NCBI RefSeq assembly: GCF_049306965.1
Contig: NC_133183.1
Span: 27,978,501-28,042,500, forward strand
Origin: Danio rerio
Taxonomy: Eukaryota; Chordata; Actinopteri; Cypriniformes; Danionidae
Direction: 5' to 3'
Length of the DNA: 64,000 nucleotides
Shown: piece after piece, positions 35,766 through 47,100 of the stretch
How positions within the stretch are numbered: position 1 is the first letter of the stretch
Layout: each line of letters begins with the position of its first letter
Notes under the pieces: model-generated
Databases searched by the model: none
The model's input: the letters and a program-made list of their open reading frames with translations, nothing else
What the model was told of the DNA's origin: nothing
Position numbers and translations under genes: made by a program

Positions 35766-36222
35766 CTGAAAATCTTTTACAGTTAAATATAAGTTAAATG
35801 TAAGGTATTTGATTTACGAGAGGCCAGTAGTTGCTAAAGCTCCTGTCCATCCTAGAGAAATGTCCAAAGCCACATCCCTCCAAAACACATGAATGCACAC
35901 ATACATTTGCAGAGTAAAGTTAGACGTGAGACCAGAAATAACAAGCTGTTGGAGATTACCTCATGTCTCATTCACAGCAAGAAAATAGTACAGTTCAAAA
36001 TGCATAATATTTTAGTAGTAACTTAATAATAAGGATGTGTCTCCAACCAAAGCATTTTATTCTGAGGTCACATTTTCATTTTCTTTCTGCATAAACAGTG
36101 TGTGCAAAGGTATGCAAAATCCACATGTTGACAGGCAGATAGGACAGCCGATCGTAATGTTCGGACCAAACAGTTTGATTGGACGAAGTGTTTTTTTGGT
36201 CCTACACATTCCACAGACAAAA
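35766..36222. other. Intergenic DNA, nothing recognised
   Basis: AT-rich, with no gene or repeat identified. Confidence 0.5.
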
Positions 36223-37090
36223 CACACTACATGACAAAAGTCTTGTCGCCTATCCAAGTTTTAGGAACAACAAATAATAACTTGACTTCTAGTTGATCGT
36301 TTAGTATCAGAAGTGGCTTTTATGAAAGGCAAAGGCCTCTAGATTACGATTATTTTAGCTAAATAAAATATGATGGCTTGATTTTTAACTGTTTTAATAG
36401 GACAGAAAGGTCTGATTTTGCTTAGACAAAAGTCTTGTCACTTAGCTGAAATGATGTACAGTATAGAATATAAAGTCATGGTGCAGTGGAAACAGAATTA
36501 ATATTGTGTATGACTCCAAGTAGCTTGCAGAACTGCATCCACACATCTCTGCAATGACTCAAATAACTTATTAATAAAGTCATCTGGAATGGCAAACAAA
36601 GCGTTCTTGCAGGACCCTAGAGTTTATCAAGATTCTTTGGATTCATCTTCAGTGCCTCCTCCATCTTACCCCAGACATGCTCAATAATGTTCATGTCTGG
36701 TAACTGGGCTGGCCATTCCTGGAGCATTTTGACCTTCTTTGCTTTCAGGGACTTTGATGTGGAGGCTGAAGTATGAGAAGGAGCGCTGTCCTGCTAAAGA
36801 ATGTGCCCTCTCCTGTGGTTTGTAATATAATGGGCAGCATAAATGTCTTGATACCTCAGGCTGTTGCCATCCACTCTCTAGATCGCTCTCACGCCCTTAT
36901 ACTGAATGTAACCCCAAACCAGGATTTTTCCTTCACCAAACTTGACAGATTTTTGTCAGAATCTAAAGTCCATGTGGATTCCAATAGGTCTTCTCCAGTA
37001 TTTGTGATGATTAGGATGCAGTTCAACAGACGATTCATTGGAAAATCTACCTTCTGTCACTTTTCCCAAATGATCAACTAGAAGTCAAGT
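36223..37090 (-). mobile_element. Tc1-like transposon, family B copy 2
   Basis: The left inverted repeat has GACAAAAGTCTTGTC at 36233-36247 and again at 36425-36439, the doubled (IR/DR) arrangement seen in Sleeping Beauty-type Tc1 elements. The - strand retains degenerate transposase C-terminal sequence with several breaks. The right terminus is lost. Confidence 0.85.
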
Positions 37091-37355
37091 TAGTAAATAC
37101 AAATACATGTAAACCACATAAATTACTAAGTGGTATTAAGATGTGAAGAGACTTTCAACCAGCATAACTAAAAAACATTTTGTACCAAATCACCAATCCT
37201 GCCTTTTCACCAATCCTGCCGTATATTTTACTAACTAAAAATGTGCCTACTGAAAGGGCACCGCTCCAGCGACCAATTTCATATTTTAATATCTGAGAGT
37301 GTTTTTCAAACTTATTTTACCCCTTACTGCAGAACAAATAGCCATCACAGCGTGT
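37091..37355. other. Intergenic spacer
   Basis: Contains the short direct repeat CACCAATCCTGCC at 37191-37203 and again about 15 bases later. Nothing else seen. Confidence 0.5.
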
Positions 37356-37359
37356 GTGC

Positions 37360-37835
37360 CATTATCTGCCAGTCTCTCTCTCTCCCTCTCTCTTGTGAAT
37401 ATGCATTATAGCCGCTTGCCCGTTCAGGCCCAGCCATGACAGATGCTCACCGGGTTGAGGCCACCTGCTGCTGGGGCCACAGGGGAGGGTGAGCTGAGAG
37501 GACAGGCCTGGGTGAATGAGGAGGAGGGAAGGGGTCTGCAGGATGTGTGAGCAATTACAGATCAACTGCTGGTGCTGAGACACAAACAGAAACCCTCTCC
37601 TTAATGGAACGAACCCCCTGCTCTTGCCATTCCCATGGTAACTCGGAGAATAGCAATGGCCTTGTAGCTGACAGCATATACCTGAATGTGTGTGAATGCA
37701 TGTGTGTGTGTGTTAAGGGCCCCCAGGTGTGCTCTGTGAAGTGTGCACCCCTGTAATCCGCAGGCTGGATTTTTGAGGATTACAAATCAGCCCATTAGAG
37801 CTCTCACTCTCTTTCTTCTCTTTTTTCAGTCTTCA
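37360..37835. promoter_or_regulatory. Non-repetitive moderately GC-rich block, candidate conserved non-coding element
   Basis: Unlike its surroundings this stretch is balanced in composition and free of recognisable repeats. It contains GAGCAATTACAGATCAAC and GAGGATTACAAATCAGCCC, which resemble homeodomain-rich enhancer sequence. It is not coding in any frame over a useful length. The call is weak and based on appearance. Confidence 0.3.
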
Positions 37836-39424
37836 CACACAAAGACTGTATAGAGTAGACTGTCTTTTTTTTGTTGAGCAGACTGGCATCTTATTAATAA
37901 TTTTGTGCAATGTTATGTTTAGTGTATTAAAGCTGGTGCATGCATGAATAAAACAAGATTGAGCCTGATATCAAAGATATTCAAAATTGAACACAGGTCT
38001 CGTGGTTTTGGACCCATACACAGAAATATATAGGAGGTTTGACTTTTTTCTCTCACTTTTTGACTTTCAGAACTCCACAGATATCAGCACCTGTGAGACT
38101 CCAGCTTTAGATCTCAGCAGTCGACAGCACACCAACTGAGCCCAGGACAATGAGCTCTGTCTGCACTTATGGATCAGGTGTTGTTCACCCATTTTCATTG
38201 GGTTCAGAGATTTGGTTTAAAACCATTTTAAATGAGGACATTTTTTGTGATCTTCATGTTATTGCTTTCAAATTTGATTCACCGTTTTAAAGAGATCTGC
38301 TATTTTTCATACAGAGTTATTTTAGTGATTTTTTTTGTTTGCTCACTTTTCGTTTGATTCTCAATTTAATGGATTTTGACTTCACATTAGATCCAGCATT
38401 CACATGCATTTTTTTACTTGTTTATTTTAAAAAATATATGTCAGCCTGATCTGAACAAAGTACACAAAGTAACACTTTTTGGTTTTAGTCAAATAATAAA
38501 CAAAGTAAAAGGGTTAGATAAACCATATTTTTGCCAACAACACACAAGCCTTTCCTACAAATGAGCACTGGAATTATGATCGCTGGACCTATGGTTTCTT
38601 TGCAGTATTGCCAAAAGTGCCAGGAGTAAAAATATTTACTTTTTACCCCACCTGCGGGGCAAGTTGCAACAGACAGAGGGTTAGTTGTGAATTAGTTTAA
38701 TTATTTTAAATTCAGTTAAGTTTAAATAGTAGCTGTATTTCCTCGGTAACTGGCTCATTTCTTTTTTATTCTACATAGCACAGTATGTTTATGTATTTAT
38801 TTGTTTATTGGATAAACACATTTGAATCTATTTTCATTATTATCCATTTATCCATTATTATATAATGTATTTATTTGCATTTTAGCAATAAAATATTTTT
38901 TTTCTATTTAAAACTATATTTTCTTTTAAGAAACATTTTTATTAAAAAAGTTTCCAACATTACACTCAAAAATAAAAAAACATTTTGTTTGTCTAATTGG
39001 TGTCCAACAGTGTGTGGCTTTATTGTAACACCCTGTTACAACTAACCCCGCTGTGTCATGTTTTCCTCAAAACTGGCTAGCAGTCACTGTGTGTTTCTAA
39101 CATCTTTCAAAATGGTTTGATCTTTTAGCCTAGAAAACGGTAATCACATCAATATAAGATTTTAGGTTCATACTTTTAGATTTTTTTTTAAATAAAAAAT
39201 ATCGAGTATAATAAAAAATATTTTTATGCTGCAAAAATCCTGTGTTTCTCATACAAATTTAGCCAAAAATTTTTCAATATTTTAAGGAAGACGTCTGCTG
39301 ACACTGTGGTGAAAACCTCAGAAGCATATCATGGTTAACTTTGAGCGAATACCTTTAAACTCTGTTACATTTAAACCCTCAATACTTTGTGCCCCACACT
39401 CCCCTAATTTACTTGGTTTTACAT
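37836..39424. other. Intergenic DNA, nothing recognised
   Basis: AT-rich with T-homopolymer runs. No gene, RNA or transposon end identified. Confidence 0.5.
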
Positions 39425-39605
39425 TGGATAGCATGGTGGCTCAGTGGTTAGCACTGTCGACATACAACAAGAAGGTTGCTGGTTTGAGCCCCAAGTGGGC
39501 TAGAAGGCATTTCTGTATGGAGTTTGTATGTTCTTCCCATGTTTGCGTTGGTTTTCTCCAGGTGCTCCGGTTTCGCCAGTCCAAAGACATGGAGTATAGA
39601 CGGGG

Positions 39606-39968
39606 TCATTCATTCATTTTCCTTCGGCTTGCTCCCTTTATTCATCAAGGGTTGCCACAGCAGAATGAACCACCAACATATCCAGCATATGTTTTATGCA
39701 GCGTATGCTCTTCTAGCTGCAACCCAGTACTAGGAAACACCTATACACTCTCACATTCACACACACACTCATTCACTATGGCCAATTTAGTTTGTACAAT
39801 TCCCCAATAGCACATGTCTTTGGACTGTGGGAGAAACCGGAGAACTTGGAGGAAACCCACACAAACACAGGGAGAAAATGCAAACTCTACACAGAAATGT
39901 CAACTGACCCAGCCAGGACCTTCATGCTGTGAGGCAACAGTGCTAACCACTGTGCCACTGTACCGCCG

Positions 39969-39969
<1 letters not shown>
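39606..39969 (-). mobile_element. Inner DANA-type SINE, full length, reverse strand
   Basis: Starts with the inverted ATTCATTTTC tail and ends with the inverted tRNA head (GTGCTAACCACTGTGCCACT). It is inserted within the outer copy in opposite orientation. Confidence 0.88.

Positions 39970-40031
<62 letters not shown>
39970..40031. repeat. (GT)n microsatellite
   Basis: About 60 bp of pure GT repeat at the edge of the inner SINE, probably expanded from the GTGTGTGAGTGT motif of the outer SINE. Confidence 0.97.
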
Positions 40032-40032
<1 letters not shown>

Positions 40033-40185
40033 ACCAGCACTAAGTTGTGACTGGAAATGGCATCTGCTGCATAAAACATAAACATGAAGCATAGTGAGTG
40101 TTTTTAAATTTTTCTGAAAGTAAGTTTTTTTTATGGACACAGATCAGTTTCAAAAATAATACATTTACAAATTTACATTCTTAAA

Positions 40186-40325
40186 TGCGCAAATCCAATT
40201 CGTAAACTCAAAACACAATTCATAAATGTGCAAATTCAATTCGTAAATTCAAAACACTATTCATGAATGCCCAAATCAAATTCGTAAGCTCAAAACATGA
40301 TTCATAAATGTGCAAATCCTATTCA
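40186..40325. repeat. Minisatellite, about 42-bp unit
   Basis: About 3.3 units of the form GCAAATCCAATTCGTAAACT then CAAAACACAATTCATAAATGT. Inverted relatives of the unit follow to 40400. Confidence 0.8.
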
Positions 40326-40400
40326 ATTGAGGAAGTATTCATGATTTTGTCATGATTTGTGAATTCACAAATTGTGTTTTAAATTCACCAATTGGATTTG

Positions 40401-41155
40401 GTAAATGTTAATTGTGCTCGGCATGTTTGGGCTTTATTTTTTGCAACCACATAATTTTTGAGACTGATCTGACTCCATAATTTTTCAACAATCTTTGTTG
40501 CATTCACAACTGACCCATGTTCATATTCACCTGGTAGATACTTGAAACTGACTGAAATACATTCGATGCGTTTCCTGGAGATCAAACCCATGGCCATGCT
40601 GTTGCTATAGCATCATCTTTTACTATTTGAGGAATGCAGGAACGCTCTAGCAAATAAATCCTAATAAAAATGGTGAACATATGGTGTTATCATCTTTCTC
40701 CAGTGTCGCCATTGAGAAATGAACTAAAATATAGGTCATACATCTATGAGATGCAGGATTTTGAATTACGGGCTCTGTATTATTTGGGGAATGATGAGTA
40801 ACACTAAACACGATTGCTTATCCCAGAGGCTGTTTGGCGAGCCGCTGAATCGTAGGTGGGCTGATGTGTGTTACCCGTCAGTCTATCAGTCAGCTTTCAC
40901 AGAGGAAGCTCTCAGTTATGGGAATCCTCACCTAATGTGATTTAGGGCTGCCGTGACTGTGTGATATAATACCATCAAGCGTCTAGACACACACACAACA
41001 CACCCGCTGATAGACTAGACATGAATCTCATCCTTCACAGTCAACAAGGAAGATTCGCAAATCATCTTTTTAAGCTTAGACATCACTAGTAACGGTGCAC
41101 AGAAAGCACAAGCCGTTTACCACAGTCAGCTCAGGTTTGTGCATAAGAACAGTGG
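40401..41155. other. Intergenic DNA, nothing recognised
   Basis: No gene or repeat identified. The composition becomes less AT-rich after 40800. Confidence 0.5.
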
Positions 41156-41159
41156 GGCG

Positions 41160-41600
41160 CAAGGGCAGCTTATCTAGAGAGCGCGCGCGCGAGGACGAGA
41201 GCGCGCGCACCGTATAATTGAGTCGTATGAATTTTTCAACATCCGTGGCTTCGTTCCAACCGTGTCAGTGGCAGGCAGACTGTGCGAGACACAGATTGGT
41301 TTTTGTAACGCGCAAGTCTATTTCTGACTAAGCGTGGATTTCACATCCGCCATGCAGGGCTGTGACACGCGCTTCTGAAATTCACCCGCATGCGGTGTGA
41401 TTTAAGGCAGGAAAAATCATACTTAAAAAAGTATCTCTATGTCAAACAATACATTTAAAATGAGTTCGACTCTGGTGTGTGGGTGGTGGAGCTGGCGGGT
41501 GGAAGAAAAGGTTATTTGAATTCACTATGAATTGGAAAAAATACGCCTCGGGAAATCGTTTGATGAATGTGGGATGACGTCACAGGTGGACACCGACTGA
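41160..41600. promoter_or_regulatory. CpG-rich block with perfect CRE, 2.6-3 kb upstream of celsr3
   Basis: GAGAGCGCGCGCGCGAGG and GAGCGCGCGCACCG at 41177-41211 form a CpG cluster, and GATGACGTCACAG at 41573-41585 contains the perfect palindromic CRE TGACGTCA (41575-41582). The region is free of recognisable repeats. It could be a distal promoter or enhancer of celsr3. No exon is proposed. Confidence 0.4.
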
Positions 41601-41610
41601 TTGTTACAGC

Positions 41611-41611
<1 letters not shown>

Positions 41612-41662
<51 letters not shown>
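41612..41662. repeat. (CA)n microsatellite
   Basis: About 50 bp of CA repeat. Confidence 0.97.
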
Positions 41663-41663
<1 letters not shown>

Positions 41664-41904
41664 CAGCTTCAGAAAACCATTGTCCGCTCCCAATCCCTGA
41701 ATTGACTTTAATTTACTTCTTCTGTTCACCAGAAGTACAGAATAAAGCTATAGTTTTGTGTGTAACATATCCTGTAAACAAAAGTTTAAAAAGTTAATAT
41801 GTTTTAAAAAGCTTAGAATATAATTTTAATAAAAGTGCAATTATCATATGCATTATTTGGTTGTATATATTTGTTGCATTAGAGCCATGGGTAAAAATAT
41901 GCTA

Positions 41905-42029
41905 CTAATTACAGGCTCGTAGCCAGGGGGTTCGGGTGCTTCGGAAGACCCACCCCTCTGGACAAAGGTCCAGAATTTGTCCTATATATGAGCTCATTTG
42001 TCCTATTTTGACTGCTAAGCCGTCATAAA

Positions 42030-42060
<31 letters not shown>

Positions 42061-42062
42061 CT
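41905..42062 (+). repeat. Interspersed repeat with poly(A) end
   Basis: The block GTAGCCAGGGGGTTCGGG then ACCCACCCCTCTGGACAAAG is a familiar zebrafish repeat motif. It ends in a run of about 30 A at 42036-42060, which suggests retroposition. Confidence 0.45.
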
Positions 42063-42699
42063 TAAGAAGCTCAAAAGGCTTTAAAGACCAAAAGGCTTTA
42101 AGACCAAGTGGGATCCTCTGTCGGTTGTCAGCTAATCAGTTTTCTTGACAAAATGTTTACAAATGTTTTTGATGAGTCCAACAACCTGCTGTGCAAGTAA
42201 GCAAACACTCTGATGTAAGTGACGTCATATTTTGCTACTGTATTGTTGTTAAAAGAGTAAACATTTTATTCTAAGTGTTTGACCTTCTTGTTCTTGAAAC
42301 AAAAATAATCTGTAAAAACGGTATAAAGCAGCAAAAGTGGATCATAAAATGAGTTTGAATACTATTTTGTCTATTGTTGTTATTCGTGATTTTTCAGAAT
42401 GCCCCTTTTTACAATAGAGGCAAAAATTGTGAAGCTCTACATGAAATTCTGATTGAGGACAGTTTGTTATTTGCCTAATAAATGACAATAGGGCACAGTT
42501 TTTAATTTAAAACTTTAACAGATTCCTATTTTTTTCGAATGGAATATAATGTAATTTGTATTTTAAAAATAAGTTTTTTTATATTTATTTATTCTACAAA
42601 AGTGTGGTTATGATGAACATCTGACAAGCTAATCCAGCAAAAAACAGTACATGCCTAAAATATCACTAAATTGCATTGTTTAAATCTCAGAAATAAATA

Positions 42700-43461
42700 C
42701 ACTGTAAAAAAAGAAATCTGTTATGGCACGTTTTTTTACCAGCTGCTGGGGTGCCTGAAAAAAAGTGAAATTACGGCTGTTACATTACAGAAATTTACAG
42801 TAAAAGTACAAACTTTAAATTACAGAAATGTACAGTAAAATAACAGATGTTAAATTACAGAAATTTACAGTAAAAAAACAGACGTTAAATTACAGAAATT
42901 TACAGTAAAATAAGAGATGTTAAATTACAGAAATTTAATGTAAAATAATAGACGTTAAATTACAGAAATTTACTGTAAAATAATAGACGTTAAATTACAG
43001 AAATTTACAGTAAAATAACAGAACTTAAATTACAGAAATTTACCGTAAAATAACGGCCACTAAATTACAGAAATGTACCGTAAAATTACAGATGTTAAAT
43101 TACAGAAATTTACTGTTAAATAACAGCCACTAAATGACAGAAATTTACTGTAAAATAACACGTTAAATTACAGAAATTTACCAAAAATTTAAATTGATGG
43201 ATATTTCTGTCATTTTACGTCCGTTATTTTATAGTACTTTTTTTTTTAATTCAAAATCCTTTATTTTACAGTAAATTTCTGTAATTTAACATTCGTTATT
43301 TTACAATATATTTCTGTAATTTAACTGCTGTTATTTTATGGTAAATGTATGTAATTTAACGCCGTTATTTTACAGTAACTTTCTGTAATTTAACTGCTGT
43401 TATTTTATGGGGGGTTTTGCCAGCCCCCCAAACTGTAAATTCATGGATTTTTTTTATAGTG
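42700..43461. mobile_element. CACTG-ended element containing a palindromic tandem array
   Basis: 762 bp, flanked by TA, starting CACTGTAAAAAAAG and ending TTTTTTTATAGTG. The interior has about eleven direct copies of a 35-bp unit (TTAAATTACAGAAATTTACA then GTAAAATAACAGACG) at 42770-43190. About five inverted copies follow at 43200-43410, so the whole forms a large hairpin. The ends fit a CACTA/EnSpm-like MITE (inference). A 184-bp relative is at 52709-52892. Confidence 0.8.
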
Positions 43462-43799
43462 TAGAAAATGAGACATAAAACTGCAAAAAGGTTCACTTTT
43501 AAAGAAAAAAAGAACCAACCCTTTCAGCAGGCTGACTACGGGTCTGAATTATAGCTATTTTTATTAAAGTCATGATCAGTTTTTATCCTTTTGTTACAGG
43601 TGTTATTGGTGGATGAATATCTAGTATATTTTAAGAGCTATACATAAATGTCATTACATTTCTCGTATATAAACCATGGAATTCGTACATTTACTTAAAA
43701 ACAAATTCTGCTCTATTTCCAAGTGTTAATGCATCTTATTCATGCTATTGTTTTCACTTTGATATTGATAGGTTGTCACGTTTCTAGTACTCTCCAGCG
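43462..43799. other. Spacer upstream of the celsr3 promoter
   Basis: AT-rich, with no element recognised. Confidence 0.5.
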
Positions 43800-44190
43800 G
43801 TGGACATGGCGTCATCTGAGCGAGGAAACAGCCTTGCGCACACTGGAACAAACCATTGCCGTCTCAGATAGTGAGAGAGCGAGAGAGAGAGGAGAGAAAG
43901 AAAGAAGCGAGAGGGGGAGGAGTGAGGGTAGCACCGGGTTCGCTGTGAGCCATGTTGGATGTGATTGAGAGATGCTGCGCTCGTGTAGCTGCTAGCCGGA
44001 GCTCTACCAAACGCCCAGAGTAGATGCGAGCTTCCCGGGATCACCGAGCGACCGGGGAGCACGGCGGAAGGAGTCGGGCGGTGGTGGATGAGCTGGCCAC
44101 TTAGCCGGCGTTTGGAGAGAGAAAGAGAGACACTTCAGTACAGAGAGAGGGGAGAAAGGAGGGAGAGAGAGAAAGGATTTCACTAGACTA
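43800..44190 (+). promoter_or_regulatory. celsr3 5' UTR/promoter region with three upstream ORFs
   Basis: GC content jumps here and a purine-rich (GAGA) leader runs up to the celsr3 ATG. Three uORFs are visible: 43952-44023 (23 codons), 44024-44104 (26 codons; its ATG abuts the preceding stop as TAGATG) and 44088-44186 (32 codons, ending 4 nt before the main ATG). The main start has G at +4 but C at -3, a moderate context. The transcription start is unknown, so which uORFs are in the mRNA is inference. Confidence 0.6.
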
Positions 44191-47100
44191 ATGGCTGCAC
44201 TGCTGCTGGACTTGGGCTCGCTTTCGCCGCTGCTGTTTCTCCTTCTCCTCAGCTCTTTGTTCACTGTTATCCCGGGGAGTGGAGCGGGGCTGTGCTGCCG
44301 CTCCCGGTGCACCCACCCAGCCCCCGGAGACGCTCAAATCGCCAGCTTGCCCGACGGAACGATAACGGGGGCTTTGGCTTTGGGCGATTGGAAGATCTAC
44401 CCTGCGCGGACGGTAGGGTCGCGTGGACGGGAATTGCAGTGCTCACGGTCCAGTGCAGCGGGAACCCCCTCAGTTTCGTTGAGTCCTGATTACCGGAATT
44501 CTAGTGTTTGGATATCAGAACCGGCGGCGCACACCGGACGCTGTCATCGCCAGCCTGTGTGGAGTGACGGTGGCAGCGGCGAGAAGGGCGTTGTTTCTCG
44601 TGTTCTCGCTTCTCCTGTTCAGTATGGCAAAAAGAGGACTGTACAAAGGACTAGAACGCGCTGGCGGCCAAAGACGCGGACAGTGTCTTTCGGCACGGAC
44701 AGTGTCTTTGCTCACAGCGTGTTGGATAACTGTCGAACCTTGGATAACAAACCCAGGCCTAACCACTGCCCATATCACCCCAAACGGGAGTTTGCCTTTG
44801 CCAAGACACCAACTCAGCCCTTATTAAAAGCCTATTCTTATTCTAATGTGGCTTCAGACGCCAATAAATTGCACAAAGCGACAGCGCACCATCCCCTTTC
44901 AGCCCCCCTAAATGTTATCGATCTCACCAGAGAGGACTGGAACGGGTCAAGCTTTGGGTATGTGCGCGGGAGCTCGGAACCGTGCGCACGGCAGCTCTCT
45001 CCGGTGCTTGAAAGCGAAACAAGCAGCTGTCTCGAGTCATACTGGATCACAGGTTGTTCTGAGAGGCATCCAGCCTGGCACAGCAGTTACTGGCACCGGT
45101 TCAACATTTCTCTGATGCGCTACGGTGTTTGTGTAAGGCAGGCGAGAGAAAACACAAACACCACATCTTCATATAACAACTCGAAAGCACAATTTGTGCA
45201 TAAGAAATCTCACCCGAATAATCCACATGGTGCACTCAGAAGGGATTTAATATCACGGGTTGACTGCATCAGGACTGATACTCGTTTTGATGACAGAAAG
45301 GCTAATTACAACAGATCAACTGGAATCAGCGCTGCTCCGTCGTATAATGGTGATGTATACAACTCTGACTCATCTGCTACTGGCACTCCCAGGGGTCATA
45401 ATGCATCGCAGATCTACCTCTTAGTTGAGCTAAACTTTTCTAAACGTTTCCGTGACTCATACACTCACACACGAGTCATTCGCTCAGAGCGCGCAAAAGA
45501 TTCAGCACCGGGGCAGTGGACAGCGCCTTTCGCCGTGCACGAGCACGCTTACTCCAGTGACTCTACTAAAAGTTTGTTTCTGATGAACTGGAACACTAAC
45601 AATAACAACAATTGCGACAAAAATCACAATAACAACAACAACAACAACAACAGTAGTCCAGGTGATCAAAATGCAAACGAAACCCAAAATGTTCCTGACA
45701 GTAATGAGCGCGAGTTTATAAGAGGGGAAAGCGCACGTTTTCCTTGCTCCGGTGCGCGAGCAGAGCGTGGAGACTACAAAACCGACGACAGCTTAAACGC
45801 CGATGGGGGAGCCACGCGGCCGCAATTAAAATCCGGTAAACGGGTGTCATTACAAGCAGAGGGTGTCAGTCAGCAAGAGGAGCAGCTGGAAGCCGCGGCT
45901 GAGTGCGGTAGGAGGGAGGGACAGATAGAGGGCGGGGTGAAAGGGGAGGGAAGGGGGGAGGGTGACAGACAGCCTGTAGATGGAGAATGGGAGGAAAGCA
46001 TGGAGTGGGTGATTGCAGAAGACACAAAGGAAGAGAGAGTGTTAGAAGGGACAAATTTACAGAGAAAAAAAGAAAAAGGTCAAGGAAACGACACCTCTCA
46101 GTCAGAGCGAGAGAGTGATGATATCAAAGAGGGAATGTGGACTGAACAAAATGAGACTAAACAAAGCGAAGTTGGGGTGGGTAATCAGTACAGCGAAAAA
46201 CAAAAATATAAAGATAGTGATGAAGTGCTCAGGGAAGAGGGACAGGAATACAGTGAAGAGCAGACAGGTATCCCTTCTGCCGGGCGCTCCCGTAGAGCTG
46301 CTAATCGACAACCCCAATTCCCCCAGTATAACTACCAGGTTCAGGTTGCTGAGAACCAGCCTCCTGGTACCTCAGTTATAGCTATGACAGCTGAGGACCA
46401 TGATGCTGGTGAGGCAGGCAGACTCAGTTACAGCATGGCCCCTTTAATGAACAGCAGGTCCATGGATTATTTTCAAATCGACCCAATTACTGGCCTTCTC
46501 ACCACCACACACATTCTGGATCGTGAACACATGGACCTGCACTACTTTAGAGTTACTGCCGCAGACCACGGCTCTCCACATCTTTCAGGGACGACTATGG
46601 TGACCATCACTGTGGCTGACCGAAATGATCACTCACCTGTGTTTGAGCAAACAGAGTATCGTGAGACCATTCGGGAGAATGTAGAAGAGGGATATCCGAT
46701 ACTACAGCTGCGAGCAACAGATCTTGACTCAACAGCAAATGCCAACATACGCTACAGATTCGTCGGAGAAAGTGCAGCTGTCGCACGCTCTGCTTTTGAA
46801 ATTGATCCACGGTCAGGCTTGATCACAACACGAGGTATTGTTGATAGAGAAACAAACGAGCGCTATACATTGTTGGTGGAAGCCAGCGACCAGGGGAGAG
46901 AGCCAGGGCCACGGTCGGCTACTGTTAGCGTCCATATCACTGTGCTGGATGAGAATGACAACGTTCCACAGTTCAGTCAAAAACGATATGTAGTAGCAGT
47001 TCGAGAAGATGTCCGACCACATTCCGAAATACTTAGAATCAGCGCTACGGACCAGGATAAAGATGGCAATGCTGCTGTGCACTACAACATAATCAGTGGG

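Larger units (their letters stand above)
39426..40085 (+). mobile_element. DANA-type SINE interrupted by a second, inverted DANA
   Basis: The outer + strand copy starts at 39426 (AGCATGGTGGCTCAGTGG) and runs to about 39600. It resumes after the inner copy and a (GT)n run, at 40030-40080 (GTTGTGACTGGAAATGGCAT, CTGCTGCATAAAACATA). The 3' tail is lost. Confidence 0.85.

Noticed and set aside
39331-39810. 159-codon plus-strand frame
   Set aside because: It reads through two nested SINEs.
43723-43968. 81-codon plus-strand frame upstream of celsr3 as an alternative N-terminal exon
   Set aside because: Largely a purine-repeat translation; no donor in phase and no signal peptide continuity with celsr3.
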